Part shown: positions 10,801 to 21,583 of the stretch, piece by piece
How the letters are laid out: the number at the start of each line of letters is the position of its first letter
How positions within the stretch are numbered: position 1 is the first letter of the stretch
NCBI GenBank assembly: GCA_963210315.1
Contig: OY723263.1
Coordinates: 868,001 to 932,000, forward strand
From: Rhynchopus euleeides
Taxonomy: Eukaryota; Euglenozoa; Diplonemea; Diplonemida; Diplonemidae
Direction of reading: 5' to 3'
Length of the DNA: 64,000 nt
Made by a program: the position numbers and the translations under genes
Notes under the pieces: generated by a model
Seen by the model: the letters and a program-made list of their open reading frames with translations, nothing else
Databases searched by the model: none
What the model was told of the DNA's origin: nothing

Positions 10801-13452
10801 GTCGGCGAGCAGCTCTGGCAGCTCGTCGATGAACACCCTCTTGCTGTTGTCAGTGCAGTTCCGGTACCACTCCAGGCGGCGTGCCTTCGTGTCGTCGTCC
10901 AGCTGGCAGCGATACCAGGCTTTCCGTGCGGACAACTCAGCTGGTTCGGGTTGACTGCAGTGGTCGCGATACCACGCCACTCGCGTGGCCTGCTCGGTAT
11001 CCGGGATGGGCTTGGGTGCGTGGGTTCTGTACCACTCATCGCGTGCCTCTTGCTCCTCAGGCGTCGCATCCTCAGCCCACGAGCGGATCGAGCGGGACCA
11101 GTCCTGGATGTGCTTTGGCGCCTTCCACCAGTTGTCCTTGTACCACGCCTCCCGCATTTCCCGGTCAGGGCCCTGCGCCAGTGGTGTCTGGGGTGTGTCA
11201 CGGTGTGCCAATGTCCACTCGACACCATCATCGCCGTTCTGCTGGTAGTCTGCGATGACGAGTGGCTGCTGCCACCAGAGGACTGTCGGATCAGCGGGCT
11301 CTGCATCCAGCCACAGCTGCCCGTTTGCCCTCCAGTCCTCGATGCACGCCGGCCTCTTCCACCAGTTGTCCTTGTACCACGCCTCGTGCACCGCTTTGTC
11401 GGCAGGCGTTGCAGGGTGAGCGACCCCGGCATTTCTCTTCGCGACACTGCGGTGATCAGCCGTCCACTTCCCGTCACTGCCCCCATCGCGGGCCCAGTGG
11501 TCGGAGAACCACCACTCGCCGTCGGCGTTGGTGCGGTACCACATCTCACGCCGGCGCGACTCTGCTTCACTGCATGTACTGTCACTTGCTGTCCCGTCCT
11601 TGGCAGCCCACTCGCTTCCAGCACACCATTCGTTACCTGCATTCTGCCAGTCCTGCACATACTGAGGTGCCTTCCACCAGTTCGTGCGGTACCACTCATC
11701 ACGGTGCACGGCTTCGGCGGCCGTGCACGGCACCTCTGTGGCCTTACCTGCCTTCCCAGCACCTTCATTCATGGCGTTCCACCTGTGGCCCTCCGGACGG
11801 TACCACGCCATGCGTTGCATCTGCTCTTCGTTGCTGCACGGCTCGTTGCGAGCACCCCGTGCTGGATCAAGCGCTGCTGCGTGCGATCCAGCACGCCACG
11901 CGTCCCCGGAAGCACCGTACTGGCCCCAGTCCATCGCGAATTGGGGTGCCTTCCACCAGTTCTGCTCGTACCAGCGAGACCGGTCCGCCTTGCCGTCGCT
12001 GCTCACCGGGTGATCCTGCCCCTGCTCCTGCAGGGCATGCGTCTCATGCTGAGCGCACCACCTGTCCTCCTCACCGCGCAGATAGTCCTCGATGTACTGC
12101 GGCTGCTTCCACCACTCTTCAGCACTTGGCAGCGTCTTCGACTTCATATTGTCCGCCCAGTCTTGGACGAATGGCGCCTGCTTCCACCAGTCCATGTCGT
12201 CATATGGCTCGTGGGAAACACCTTGCCACGCAACGCTTGCGCCTCCGTTCTCTTGGTAATCCCGTGTGCACTTAGACTGCTTCCACCAGTTCGCGCTGTA
12301 ATATTCTTCGCGCCTCTTCTGCTCGTCTGCGTGTGCAGGGGTGAATTTCCCACGCGCGGCGATCCCGTCCGCCTCCGTCTTGGCCAGCCAGCGGCGACCC
12401 CCCTCCTTGTTCTGGAAGAAGTCGTCGATGTACTGAGGCTGCTTCCACCAGTCCTCCTCCTCGCACAGAGGCTTTGCGGACAGCAGCCCATCTGCACCCG
12501 CCCCCCTGCGCATGTAGTCCTGCTTTGCCGACTCGCTCTTCCACCAGTCACCGTTCTGATGGTAGTCCCTGCGCCGCTGCTTCTCCTCCTCACTGCACGG
12601 CACGGAAGAGTCCTCGGCATCCGCAGCCCACCGCGGACACACGCCGCTGTGCTTGCCGCCCCCCTCCTCGCTGTCCTCGCAGTGGTAAGTGTGGGCCTTC
12701 CACCACTCATCCTGATAGACGCCTTCACGCCTAGCCACCTCCGCATCCGTGGCCACCACGTCTGCCCCTGGGGCGCAGGCCTTCCACTTGGTGCCGTTGT
12801 TCTCCCAGTCGACGCGCAGAGGCTCGGCCCTCCACCACTCCCCGTCCTCCTTGCCTTCGTTGTCCGCTTCGGTTTTGGTGTCTGCGAACCTCTCGAAGAT
12901 CGCGCCGACGGCACACAGGTCCCTCTCGCCAAGATGGCCCACCGGGTCCCAGACAGCGCCCGACTCCTGCAACGTCTGCTGCGCAGCAGCGCGGGCCTCC
13001 TGCTGTGTGGCAAGCGCCTTGGCGCGCTTCGGTGCTCTGGCGCGGCGCAGGAGGTCACGGTCGTCCTCCGCCTCCTGCAGCTCCTGCGCCTTTGCCGCAT
13101 TCGCCTCCTCCAACGCCTGGAGGTAGGCGACAGGGTCGTGGTGTGGGTCAGTGACGTCCGGCTGTGGCAGCGCAGCCTCCGTCGCAGTGCCATGAGCCCT
13201 GGCCTTCCTGCCGCGCCGCTTCAGCCAGATCAGGATGGTCTCGGCGTCCTCCCCGTGACCCAGCATCTCGAAGATCATCGCGAGCTGCTTGACGGTGACA
13301 TGCTGCAGCAGCTCGAGGGTCCCCTCGCTGACCTCCGACCCTCGCGAAGCCACCTCCAGCAGCAGCTCCTTCACGGGCTGCCCGAGGTTGTCGAAGAGGG
13401 GGGTGCCCACCGGCAGGGCGGGCGCGTCTGTGGTTCCATCTGCACTGCCCAT
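7840..13452 (-). CDS. giant inositol polyphosphate 5-phosphatase with Trp-Trp repeats, PH-like and C2-like regions
   Basis: A single uninterrupted 1870-codon exon. Residues 1-200 are a Glu/Ala-rich region. About 200-860 hold 13 WW motifs, mostly of the form NWWK-x-P-x-Y-[IV]-x-D-[WY], alternating with about ten WY[RK] motifs. Residues 865-960 are a helical region with some EF-hand likeness. Residues 960-1270 are acidic, with repeats containing PSEAGDEP and paired cysteines. A PH-like region (about 1275-1400) precedes the inositol 5-phosphatase domain (about 1446-1715). Both family signatures are present: FWMGDMNYR and APSYTDRIL. The N-terminal metal-site Glu (usually QE) reads AQG, and the late SDH motif reads TSEH. 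The last 145 residues resemble a C2 domain, as in SHIP-type enzymes. Expected role: removal of the 5-phosphate from phosphoinositides or inositol phosphates at membranes. The changed residues leave activity uncertain. A transposon end lies 30 nt upstream of the ATG. Confidence 0.85.
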   Translation of the reverse strand: MGSADGTTDAPALPVGTPLFDNLGQPVKELLLEVASRGSEVSEGTLELLQHVTVKQLAMIFEMLGHGEDAETILIWLKRRGRKARAHGTATEAALPQPDVTDPHHDPVAYLQALEEANAAKAQELQEAEDDRDLLRRARAPKRAKALATQQEARAAAQQTLQESGAVWDPVGHLGERDLCAVGAIFERFADTKTEADNEGKEDGEWWRAEPLRVDWENNGTKWKACAPGADVVATDAEVARREGVYQDEWWKAHTYHCEDSEEGGGKHSGVCPRWAADAEDSSVPCSEEEKQRRRDYHQNGDWWKSESAKQDYMRRGAGADGLLSAKPLCEEEDWWKQPQYIDDFFQNKEGGRRWLAKTEADGIAARGKFTPAHADEQKRREEYYSANWWKQSKCTRDYQENGGASVAWQGVSHEPYDDMDWWKQAPFVQDWADNMKSKTLPSAEEWWKQPQYIEDYLRGEEDRWCAQHETHALQEQGQDHPVSSDGKADRSRWYEQNWWKAPQFAMDWGQYGASGDAWRAGSHAAALDPARGARNEPCSNEEQMQRMAWYRPEGHRWNAMNEGAGKAGKATEVPCTAAEAVHRDEWYRTNWWKAPQYVQDWQNAGNEWCAGSEWAAKDGTASDSTCSEAESRRREMWYRTNADGEWWFSDHWARDGGSDGKWTADHRSVAKRNAGVAHPATPADKAVHEAWYKDNWWKRPACIEDWRANGQLWLDAEPADPTVLWWQQPLVIADYQQNGDDGVEWTLAHRDTPQTPLAQGPDREMREAWYKDNWWKAPKHIQDWSRSIRSWAEDATPEEQEARDEWYRTHAPKPIPDTEQATRVAWYRDHCSQPEPAELSARKAWYRCQLDDDTKARRLEWYRNCTDNSKRVFIDELPELLADINEGQAPTEADVKALISCVSRLHSGEDPAQEPQYVSKGTFIRAVAETGLYVRDDDDGLDMRAEEVLHDLQRRDMQEREEIAAHWAMAAGEGSDGQPSETGDEPEEPVACAWDNRPHDAPPCCTASDAQPSEAGDKPGKGARCQLSCCSRDVPDVKPSEAGDEPEEPVAWENRPHDALPCCDELDKQPSEAGAEPHEHASRTWKYGPHDASVCCGTSDTQLSEASDEPDAGGCCPGLTPDTESCGPAEDPSEEGSEEGGEACPGCCYTCANPDPEYHDCCTWINGPDATPRRIRFYSDEPEGGMPVESSCSSDEEDDCSEASHMVDDELDSLIECPGPYDDEPEWSEDEEDPEADIYPGGVGSDNGSWSDDDSDDASGEGLDEPWVLPLPEVTNNVYLKSYFPTLKWHASRKPTAADRRVWVVDHFAKSFYCLDAKGKMKDQHPANKLVQLERNIMDPRRARLLFFDAPRSFEVIFQSTEERERFYETASSIRPAIRVYAPSLTKPDTAHNGSTVTTIDGTKGNTVTHLMPNPFQKTGALVDREFSGRCNINASSIQDEPVDVWCGTFNLSGAAPPCDPACLEAWMPRGTHDIYAVGAQGVSYQSEEGEWFSYVQDYLGKDYLVLSSLQMWDVSLIVLCRKKCLLKITNVEGSTHATLHKDKCGMKGAVGICLKYHNPSMAFVSCHLAARMERSNMRRINIEEIVGHLQLGNGECDISSQFHHVFWMGDMNYRIEMEAGEAEPLLKQGRWAELLEHDQLQADMREHGVLHGFVEAPILFPPTYRCKVGADAFVRDKGHAPSYTDRILVKSMANAVLRCTSYKSAPSVMTSEHRPVSATYTVRCIRPHASCFHRDQDPRPQFNFTSIAFTEQTHKMFRKPAVSLYSPFSEHADKAATLRTSTMVPEFVGDSLPGPVQAVVQMPEYLERGHILMVFRDNSESRQDKKFRGAATMELAGCVAPYDVERECDLDVLCLGRKVGVVKVKYNV

Positions 13453-13481
13453 GGTTTCAGTCGGGATGGTGCAATGTGTTA

Positions 13482-14757
13482 CTGGGGGGGGGCAATTAAT
13501 CGTAAGTAGTCGAATAATCGTAAGGGGGCGATTAATTGTACAACATTTTCTGGGCCATTTATACGTAAATTTGTTTTGAATAATCGTAGGGGTTACGATT
13601 ATTCACTTTTGGCCAAATTTCTGACTTTTCCCCAGAGGATCAAGCAACAGGAACAGCAGGGAACCCACTCAGGCTGTAAAAAGTGGAGAATCGGTCGTCA
13701 TAGACCGGTGATTGAGTCACCCCACATGTCGGAGCACACATGCCCCGAGTTTAATGGGAAGAGAGCATGGTTTGAGGCCCCCCGCCCCCAGGTACCCTGC
13801 CAGTGAGGTGAGCCTGGGGGGGGCACCAAAATCCTGGGGTGGCCCATACGCAACCTCAGGAAGATGGACACAGTCCAGAAACTGTACCCCACAAGGAACA
13901 GATGTCCACTACCGTGGCCTCCGGCGGCTGGGGGGCTCCGCCCCCCAGACCCCCTGGAGCCCTTCGATACCCATCAAGTCAGGGAATCCAACCACTCCAG
14001 TAGCCTCAGGCCTCAGGAGGACGCAGCCAACTCACACAGAATCTACGCCCACAATGAACAGATGTTCACTACCGTGGCCTCCGGCGGCTGGGGGGCTCTG
14101 CCCCCCAGACCCCCCTTGTAGCGTGTGCCCATGGCCACCCACCAGCCACGGCACCAAAAAGGTGGCCAATCGTTCACACTTCGACGCACAGTAAATGGCC
14201 CCCAATAACTCAAAAAAATTTGAGTAGAGTCACCGTGAAGAGAGTTTGAACCGTTGATGTCAAAAACGACCCTCTTGTGTGGAAGAACGACGCTGTGCCA
14301 CCCCCATTTTCCTAACAAACTCGCCCCCCAAAAAAATGTATTGGGATTCCGAAATTTGGCCCAAAAATCTCACATTTAGCAGCATGCATGAACCCACAGG
14401 GTCCGACATCGGATGTCGGACCCCACCGTGTGCCCATCTGGATGACTCAAGCGCCTCACACCGGGTCCCTCCCCTCCTGGTGGCCCACCGGGGTGCTATG
14501 GCCAGTTTCCACCGGTGATGTTGCTCTGTGCACGGAATGCCGGTGAGACAGGCCGAGAATGCGACCCCTCACACCCACCCCCACCCCACCAATTGACATT
14601 CTGAACAGCAAAACGGGTAAATTTTTGCCAAAAGTGAATAATCGTAACCCCTACGATTAATCACCACCGTTGAAAAATTGTAAATTTTGGGACACCCGAT
14701 TTATACAGACCGCGTCGCTAAATAATCGTAGGGGTTACAATTATTTGACCCCCCCAG
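13482..14757. mobile_element. TA-flanked TIR element (1.28 kb) abutting the inositol phosphatase start
   Basis: The left end is CTGGGGGGGGCAATTAAT and the right end, reversed, is CTGGGGGGGTCAAATAAT. TA flanks are at 13480-13481 and 14758-14759. A subterminal inverted segment built on AATCGTAGGGGTTACGATT appears near 13580 and again near 14645. Two copies of the dispersed hairpin module (13896-13953, 14058-14117) lie inside. No transposase is visible. The left end is only 29 nt upstream of the ATG at 13452. Confidence 0.72.
13896..14117 (+). repeat. pair of dispersed hairpin modules (copies 1 and 2)
   Basis: Two copies, 160 bp apart, of a roughly 60-bp module. It starts near GAACAGATGTTCACTACCG, continues through CCTCCGGCGG, and ends in a GC-rich stem whose arms are CTGGGGGG and CCCCCCAG. 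Further copies lie at 28084, 34196, 34329, 34844, 35019, 38015, 38189, 50378 and 50550. Confidence 0.85.
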
Positions 14758-17700
14758 TAAGTTGTGTTATGTAATTTCACGAGCCTTCAAGCGAATGAAG
14801 ACGCTAACCTAGGGGAGGTGTATGGTGTGGGTGTGTGTGCAGCGGTGAACAGGCAAACAACAGAGCGGTGGGTGGGTCGTGCGCACAAGGCAATGACAGG
14901 GGAGGGGTGGGCAAGAGGGGCTGTGCACATCGCACCCGATGTGCCCGTTCGCTGCACCAATTCGTTCGAGAGAACCACAACTTATCTCACCGCCTTACCA
15001 ACATCGCTGTGCCGGAAATGAGTCTGTTTTTACGGTAAAACACCAGCAGGGGTACAGAAACACAAGACAGCCCTGAATCAGCGGCTCGCCAACACTGGCT
15101 GGCTTTCTGCTGGGGCTAGCATCACCACCACCCTCCCCATCCTCCCCTCGACGGCAAACTCCACCCAGACTGGTTGGGTCGGCAACGTGGCGGCCCACGG
15201 TTGCAGCGCCCAATATTGTTTTATTTTGGCGTTGGGTGATCTGCAGTGGTGCTGGCTGCAGCCTGTGGACCCCAGCGAGGGCCCCTGCACATTATCTGCC
15301 TCTATTCCGCCGTCGCCATCCTGCGCCAGTGGCGCCCCCACCCCCCCCCCCCCCGACCCCGGTGCGGGTCTGCATTCATTGCAATGGTGTTCAGGCACAG
15401 CTGCAAGTGTTGTGCGGATATTCTTGAGACACTCGTCCCGCAATCACCAACAGCGTCCAGTAGAGGAGGTACTGCATGTTCTGAAGGCACAGCCCGAGAA
15501 ACGCACGGCTGGTGTGGATCGACTTCGTGTGGATCGACAGGACAAAGACACGTGACATGTGATTATGACCACGAACACACGCCTATTTTGCACTATGATG
15601 AATTCTACGTAACAATACAGCCGCTGGGCAGGTGATTTCCAACCTTCCGTGGTGGATGTCGCCTGCTGGCGGGTTCCTGCCATGCACGTGAGCGTGGCTT
15701 GGACTATTGTCATTCAGTGAGACTCCCGAGATTCTTTCACACTTGCACACGGGCACGTGAGACGTAGCAACGGGCACAGGGTGTGTGAACCACTCAAAGA
15801 CACGGAGATGCACGCATGCAGAATCACACCTGTTCGCAGGCAAATCGTCAGAAACACGCGGGCTGTTTGACATTGCCTTCTCGGCGCGAGGGGGCCCCAT
15901 ACGCCGATTCGCGATACACTCAAAAGCGCAATATTGGAACAAGGGGCAGATCCCTTGCGAGTTCCATCCACTGGATAACCTCGGTGGCGCGGTTTCTTCG
16001 ATTCGAATCCCCACGCGCAGCTACCTCTTTCACCCCACAACAAACTGCCACCCTGTTCGTCCAGAGCATGCCATATGCACTGTATCCGGAAGGGTCGTCT
16101 GACCGGTGTTCCGCAAGGCAAGGGAAACTGGGGACGGGATTTTGAAGCAAAGGGGGGTGGCACATTCGGTGTCATCTGGGCCCCTTCCACACATGCGAAC
16201 GAACACGTCTCCCCTAACGATCGCCACGCCTGGCCGACAGACACAACACATTAGAATGAATATACCAGAGACATAAATCGCACACACAGACACGACGTGG
16301 TACAGCGCAAGGCACAGGCAGAACTGCCATAGGCAACAAAACATAGATCACATCACTTGTACACCCGACTCGACACGGGCCTTGCCATCGAAGGGGGTGG
16401 GGGAGAGCAGGGGGGTTGAACTAATTGTGGTTTTTGGCCATCCCACCGCAAAAAAGCATCTCAAGCGCTGCTTCTTTATTCGCGGAGGGCAGTGGCGGAA
16501 TTGGTAGTGGGAGGTGGGTGTGGGTGGGGGCAGTACGTGCAGGGGAGAGCCTCAACAACGGGCTTCTTCGGGGGAGGGGGGTCAGGGGAGTGGTGTGGTG
16601 TGGTGTGGTGTGGGGCGGGGGAATCCAACACTCGTCACTGAGGAGCACAACCGCATTGTGGTTTATCAATGGGAGGGGCTGGTAGGCACAAAGCCTGTGC
16701 AACAAACAATCGAAAAGTTGTTTGTAAAAAAAAACGTGCCGTGCGTGTGTATCGGTGAGTAAAGAAAGTGAGGGAAAACAACCGGGGAAAATCCAATCAT
16801 GCCTCCAAACAACCTGTGTTTTCCATCACGGATTGCTGTCACAAAAACAAAGGGTTGCCGGGAAGCTGACCGTGCCAACCAACAAGGGCTTTCTTGCTCG
16901 AAACTGTCGAGAAATGACACCAACTTAGGTGTCTCACTGGCACAGCTCGGCACAGAAGCGGAACCCACCCCACCCCCATCTCCAGTACTTTTAGAACAGC
17001 TACGTTGGGTGGGGAAGGAGGTGCACCAAAAGGAGGCATCGTGTGATCCAATACCCCTTCTCTGCAACACGAATGCTGTCGCAGGGAGTGAGGGAACAAC
17101 CCGAGTGCGGCATCCCTGTCATCAGCATTGCACAGTGATTTGTTGTTAAGAGTTCTTTCGGAGAGGGTATCACGTGCGCGCCGTGGGGCACATTCTGAAT
17201 GCGCCCCTCGACTCAGATATCAGCCCACTCCCCCCGCACCACCCTACGTGACGTGTGTGCGCATCTGACGATGGCAGCATCCGGCAACACGTCGTCAATC
17301 ACTCGGGTGTGTGTGGCGGAATGATCCCGTTGAGTGGGCAGACCGGTGCGGCTCACACTCAATGATCACTTCGTGTGCCTGTGTGGGTGTACAGGCAAGT
17401 TGAGTTCTTTCCCGAATGGGGGTGCGAGGCAGCGCCGCTCTGGCGGGGGTGGGGATATTAGTCATAGTATGGGATCCCTGCGAGAGGAAGTTCAGGAATG
17501 GTAACTACACATGTATCACCAACGGCGGTACTTGTTTGGAGCGGTGGTTGTTCCATGTGGATCGATTTTTGTGGATTCATCCGCAATCAAGCACTTTATT
17601 GACGTGAAGCAGATTTTACTATTGAAACCGAGTTGAAATGAACAGCATCGCACAGCAGCTAATATATGTGGTATCCACAGCCTATTTCGTCGTCTCCATC

Positions 17701-20700
17701 ATACTGGACAGTGCAGATCCTCTCAGCAGCATGTCTGGTTACGCGTCGAGCCCTGCTATGCGTACCTCCAAATAAGTTGCAAATAACCGGCATGCGAATA
17801 GCCCTTCAGGGGCGGACAGAGAATAGGGACGGCTTTCCTGGGTGAAGCTGCCGCGCCCGAGACCGAGTGAGATGGTCCGGTTGTGTTGTGATCCGTGCCT
17901 GCTGTGGCTGCAGGTGCTCACCGTGCAAGGGCAACCCCATTCCCGGGAGGGGGGCGGGGAAGGGGAGGGGTGGGTTGGGTGACGATTACATTGTAAAACG
18001 TAATTGTGTTGTGGGTGCGGGGTCCTTGGCAAACTTGCTTACGCACAACAATCGGTACACTTTTGTGCGACGATGGCCGTTCTCAAGTTATATTATGCGA
18101 TGTGCGTTTTCGAAATTTGAGCTGCTTGCAAAATAACCCAGTTGGGGCCAACAAAACTAGAAATTTAGTGCCTCACGTCAAAGAACCGCAAATCAAATGC
18201 TTTCAATGAACCATCTCAACCCGTCCCTCAGCGCGCGCAAGGAACACCAGCCACAGTCTCTCGGAGGCAGGCTTCCTGCCTGAGCTCCATTGCTGTACCA
18301 ACACCGAAAGCCGATCGATATATCTGGATGTCTTTATGAATTATTGGAGCAGCACACCTCTTCCGGCTATACTATGCTTTGGCGGCCAACAGCCTGGCGT
18401 CACACAAGTCAACCAAGCGACGCACAGGCTGTTGCCATTTTGTTCAGGGTGTGGTGAGTTTCTGTTCTTTTCAAAAAGCGAGTATCACAAACACACATTT
18501 AACCTGCACACGTTGCTACTTTCAGTTTCTCAGGAGGGCGTCTCTCATTTCTGAATTCCTGGAATTCTCGGGAAACCCCTGGGATCAACGGCGAAACAAA
18601 AGGCCGCCGCCAAACCCTGTTTCTCGCCGTAAACCCCAAAAGTGTAGACACCCGCCCTTCAGGGTTTCCTCCTTTCATTCTGCATCAAGGCTGGGTCGTG
18701 CTTGGGGTGCCCTGCGTTTCACACACCTCTTCGGCGGCGTGTGCTAGCATAGCGGCAGCACCCAAGCAAGTGCAAACGCCCTGGAATCAGTCAAGCCTTC
18801 CGGGGTCTGTTATTACGGCACAATCACTCTTCACACAGAGCATTGGACATGGAACCATCTGAGCGCAACACACCTTGCTCAATTCACACGGAAAACAATC
18901 GACGTGGGCTCTCCGGGGTAAAGGCTCGCTCACGCAAAAAGTCAACACACACACACACACACACACACGGTACCTCAGTTCTGTCTGGCAGAACGCACCC
19001 AGTGAACTCTGATGCGAACCCAACTGCGCACACGTGGATATCTTCTGTCCAGTGGGCACAGACCCACCCGGGCTGAGTAAGCAGAGAAGGCCCTCTCTGC
19101 CGAGCCTAGAAGGTAAAATCGCTCGCAACGGCGAGTCCATGCCACACATCCCAACACCCTCCGCTTAGCAGCAGATTGATTTCGAGGCCTGTGGCAGGGT
19201 CGCGTTGACGGTGAAGGCAAGGAGAATTCACGATCTGTGTTTCCTTCCGTTCTTCCTGGGAGTCTGTTGGCATCGAGAAGAGTTAAAAAAAAGGTGCAAT
19301 CGCGAACTTTACTCAGCAGCAAATAGCTGGCTGGGCGGGCGGGGGGGAAGAGGGGGTGGTGGCGGTGGCGTGCGGAGAGCAGATCCACACGCCTCGACAA
19401 AAAAATACAAAAACCACACGCGAGTGAGGAGAGATGTTGCTGCACTGGCGATAAAACAAAGAGGCCACACGCAGCGTATTTTCCCCGCAAGAAAACCTCT
19501 GAAGTTGGAGCAGTCACGCCCCGAACCACAGGACAGGCTTCTTTTCCCGGGAGCGACGCTGTTTTTCTCTCTGCCTATTTTTTTGACATCAGCAGTCACG
19601 AGCACTGTGAGAGACAGGCTGCTGCACAGTCTCGCTCCTTGACACCCCTCTTCTTCGGGGGTAGGGAGATTTTGAATGTGTGTCACCCGGAGGTGCTGTG
19701 CATGACAAGAGTACCCCACAGAACACTCCCACCGGACAGCCCTTTCATCCTGAGAATCGGCCTCTGTGCAGCCACCCAATACCATACGCCATAACCCACA
19801 AAACAACAACAACAACCCTCCCAACAAGTTCCGAAAATTCCCTTTTTGTTGATAGAATCGCCAGCAGAATTGCTGACGGAGCGGCGTGGGGGCGTAATGT
19901 TGAAGGCGCACCCGCACGAAGTTCGGGCCATGGCTGGTTGGCTGTAGGGGGTGGGGTGTAGTGATGGGGGGAACGGCAGGGCAATACCATCACACACGCA
20001 AGAATGGGAAAGGGCTGCTGAGAGGGGGGGGACACAGAGACTGCAATTGAAGAGAGCGGGGCGGGGTGGGCGGGGTGAATGTTGTAGTGTGTGTGGGTGG
20101 GAGGGGGGTTGGGGGACGGGGTCTTGTTAGGCCAGAAAGAATAACTCCTGCTAAAATCAGGAAATCACACGCAGGCAGAACTCTCGAGACACCACCCCCT
20201 CCTCTGAACCACAGCGCAACCCCCCCGAAGAAATTTGACTCGCCTCTTGAGAAGCAAGAGCTGGGGGTACGGGCCGTGATGAAGGGCAGAATCTGATGCC
20301 CAAGCAACAGCGAAGAACACCCGCGAAGCAGTGAAAAGGGCATTATTGGGACTGCTTCGTTGATGAAAAATCCTCAACCACGGAGCTGTGTTTTGAAGGG
20401 GCAGGTCGTCGGGGGGATTTATTTGAATTTTCACCGCTTCGAACCACGGCGGTGAGGAGGTGACAGAAACTGTCCTGGCGGTAATGTAAACGCCACTACC
20501 TCGCCGCCTTGCGATACCTTGAACTGGCCTGTTCGCCCACCAGAGACCACCACCACCCCCCGCGAGAGGGGATAAGGCCCACAGCACACACTCTCCTCCA
20601 CACGTCTCTATGATAGCAAGGGCCTGCAGAGAGGCAGGGTGGAGGGTGAAGGGGCAGCAAAAAATGCAAGGTTTGTAGAGAATAAGATACACAACATATT

Positions 20701-21340
20701 CTGCTGATCTGACGCGCGGAGGCGAGAGGGACAGCATGCACGCATGCGATGTTAAGTGCAAGAAACTCCTCACTGAGCAAGAGTGCAGTGTGGGGGAATG
20801 TGCGGGCTATTCGCTCGACCGCGTGTCCGAAACAGCTGTCACACTGACAACTGTTTGATACGTGTCGAAGGCGCTCAGAAGGGCCTTTGAAAGCACGCAC
20901 CAGACGGGGCCACACAACACAGCCCAAACCTTGTGAGGTGGGGCCCATCACACCCAGCCGCCCAGGTTGTTGGATTGACTGTCAATCACAAGAGCCAGCC
21001 GTTTGGGAGGGGGGGGGGGGAATGCAACAACGTAAGGGAGGAGGGAGAAGGGGGCGGGGGTGGATAAGAGGAGGAGGAGGAGAAAAATGGGTTTTGGTAG
21101 AAACAAACGCAGTGCTCTGCATCGGTTTGCTATCCACATGGGGGTGGGGGAAGTCGTTTGAAATACACACACCAGCCAGAGGGGCCATTTAGGTGTGTGG
21201 AAGCGCGGGGGGGGGGGGTAGGTTTGGTTCCCGCGATTTAATCTGTCGATCGTTTTGTTTGGTATTTTTTCATTGTATTTCCCCCCGCCCCCCCTTCACT
21301 TTTGCATACACCGCGGCGATGCGCAGAGCAATAACCCACC
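14758..21340. other. 6.6 kb region with no supported gene
   Basis: Mixed-composition sequence with many G, C and A runs, stacked CACACA tracts and only short frames in all six readings. A 55-codon hydrophobic frame at 15391-15558 on the minus strand and frames up to about 200 codons near 19.3-20.8 kb were examined and not accepted. A short-exon gene could be hidden here, but nothing decisive is visible. Confidence 0.45.
18945..18968. repeat. (AC)12 microsatellite
   Basis: A perfect dinucleotide run of twelve AC units within the gene-poor region. Confidence 0.95.
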
Positions 21341-21583
21341 CTATCTCATTTTCTTATCAAAAACATTTGTCGGGTGCGCATCGACGGCCCGCAGTCTGAT
21401 GTCTGATACAACCCCACCCCATGCAGTGACGTGCACAACAAGCTGTTTGTGCAAATCTTCTCCGCAACAGACCGGTGGGATCCACCCCTCCTGCACCACA
21501 AGCTTTCGCACATTGCGCACGTCGTTCGACACTCTCACACACACCATCATATAACCCTCGCACCCGATGAAGGGTGGGATGTA
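21341..21583 (-). CDS. possible terminal exon of an unidentified gene
   Basis: On the minus strand a CTCTGCCACAG acceptor at 21584 is followed by 80 in-frame codons and a TAG at 21341. The peptide has ordinary protein composition (for example VSNDVRNVRKLVVQEGW and LHKQLVVHVTAWGG), unlike the Pro/His/Arg-rich shadows around it. The same frame stays open upstream to 21745, but that part is low-complexity and looks non-coding. No upstream exon could be matched with confidence. If real, the 5' exons may lie beyond the transposons at 22.7-27.7 kb, as in the B-box gene. The family is not recognised. Alternative: a chance open frame. Confidence 0.35.
   Translation of the reverse strand, partial: YIPPFIGCEGYMMVCVRVSNDVRNVRKLVVQEGWIPPVCCGEDLHKQLVVHVTAWGGVVSDIRLRAVDAHPTNVFDKKMR

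Noticed and set aside
13896..14117. Hairpin modules as bacterial-type transcription terminators
   Set aside because: The stem lacks a following T run, copies are paired and dispersed in both orientations, and the genome is eukaryotic.
15391..15558. 55-codon hydrophobic minus-strand frame (contains MQYLLYWTLLVIAG)
   Set aside because: Too short, with no clear splice sites that would tie it to other exons. Left as a possible relic.
15990..16015. TTCGATTCGAATCCCC resembling an internal promoter B box
   Set aside because: No tRNA fold or A box at a suitable distance on either strand.
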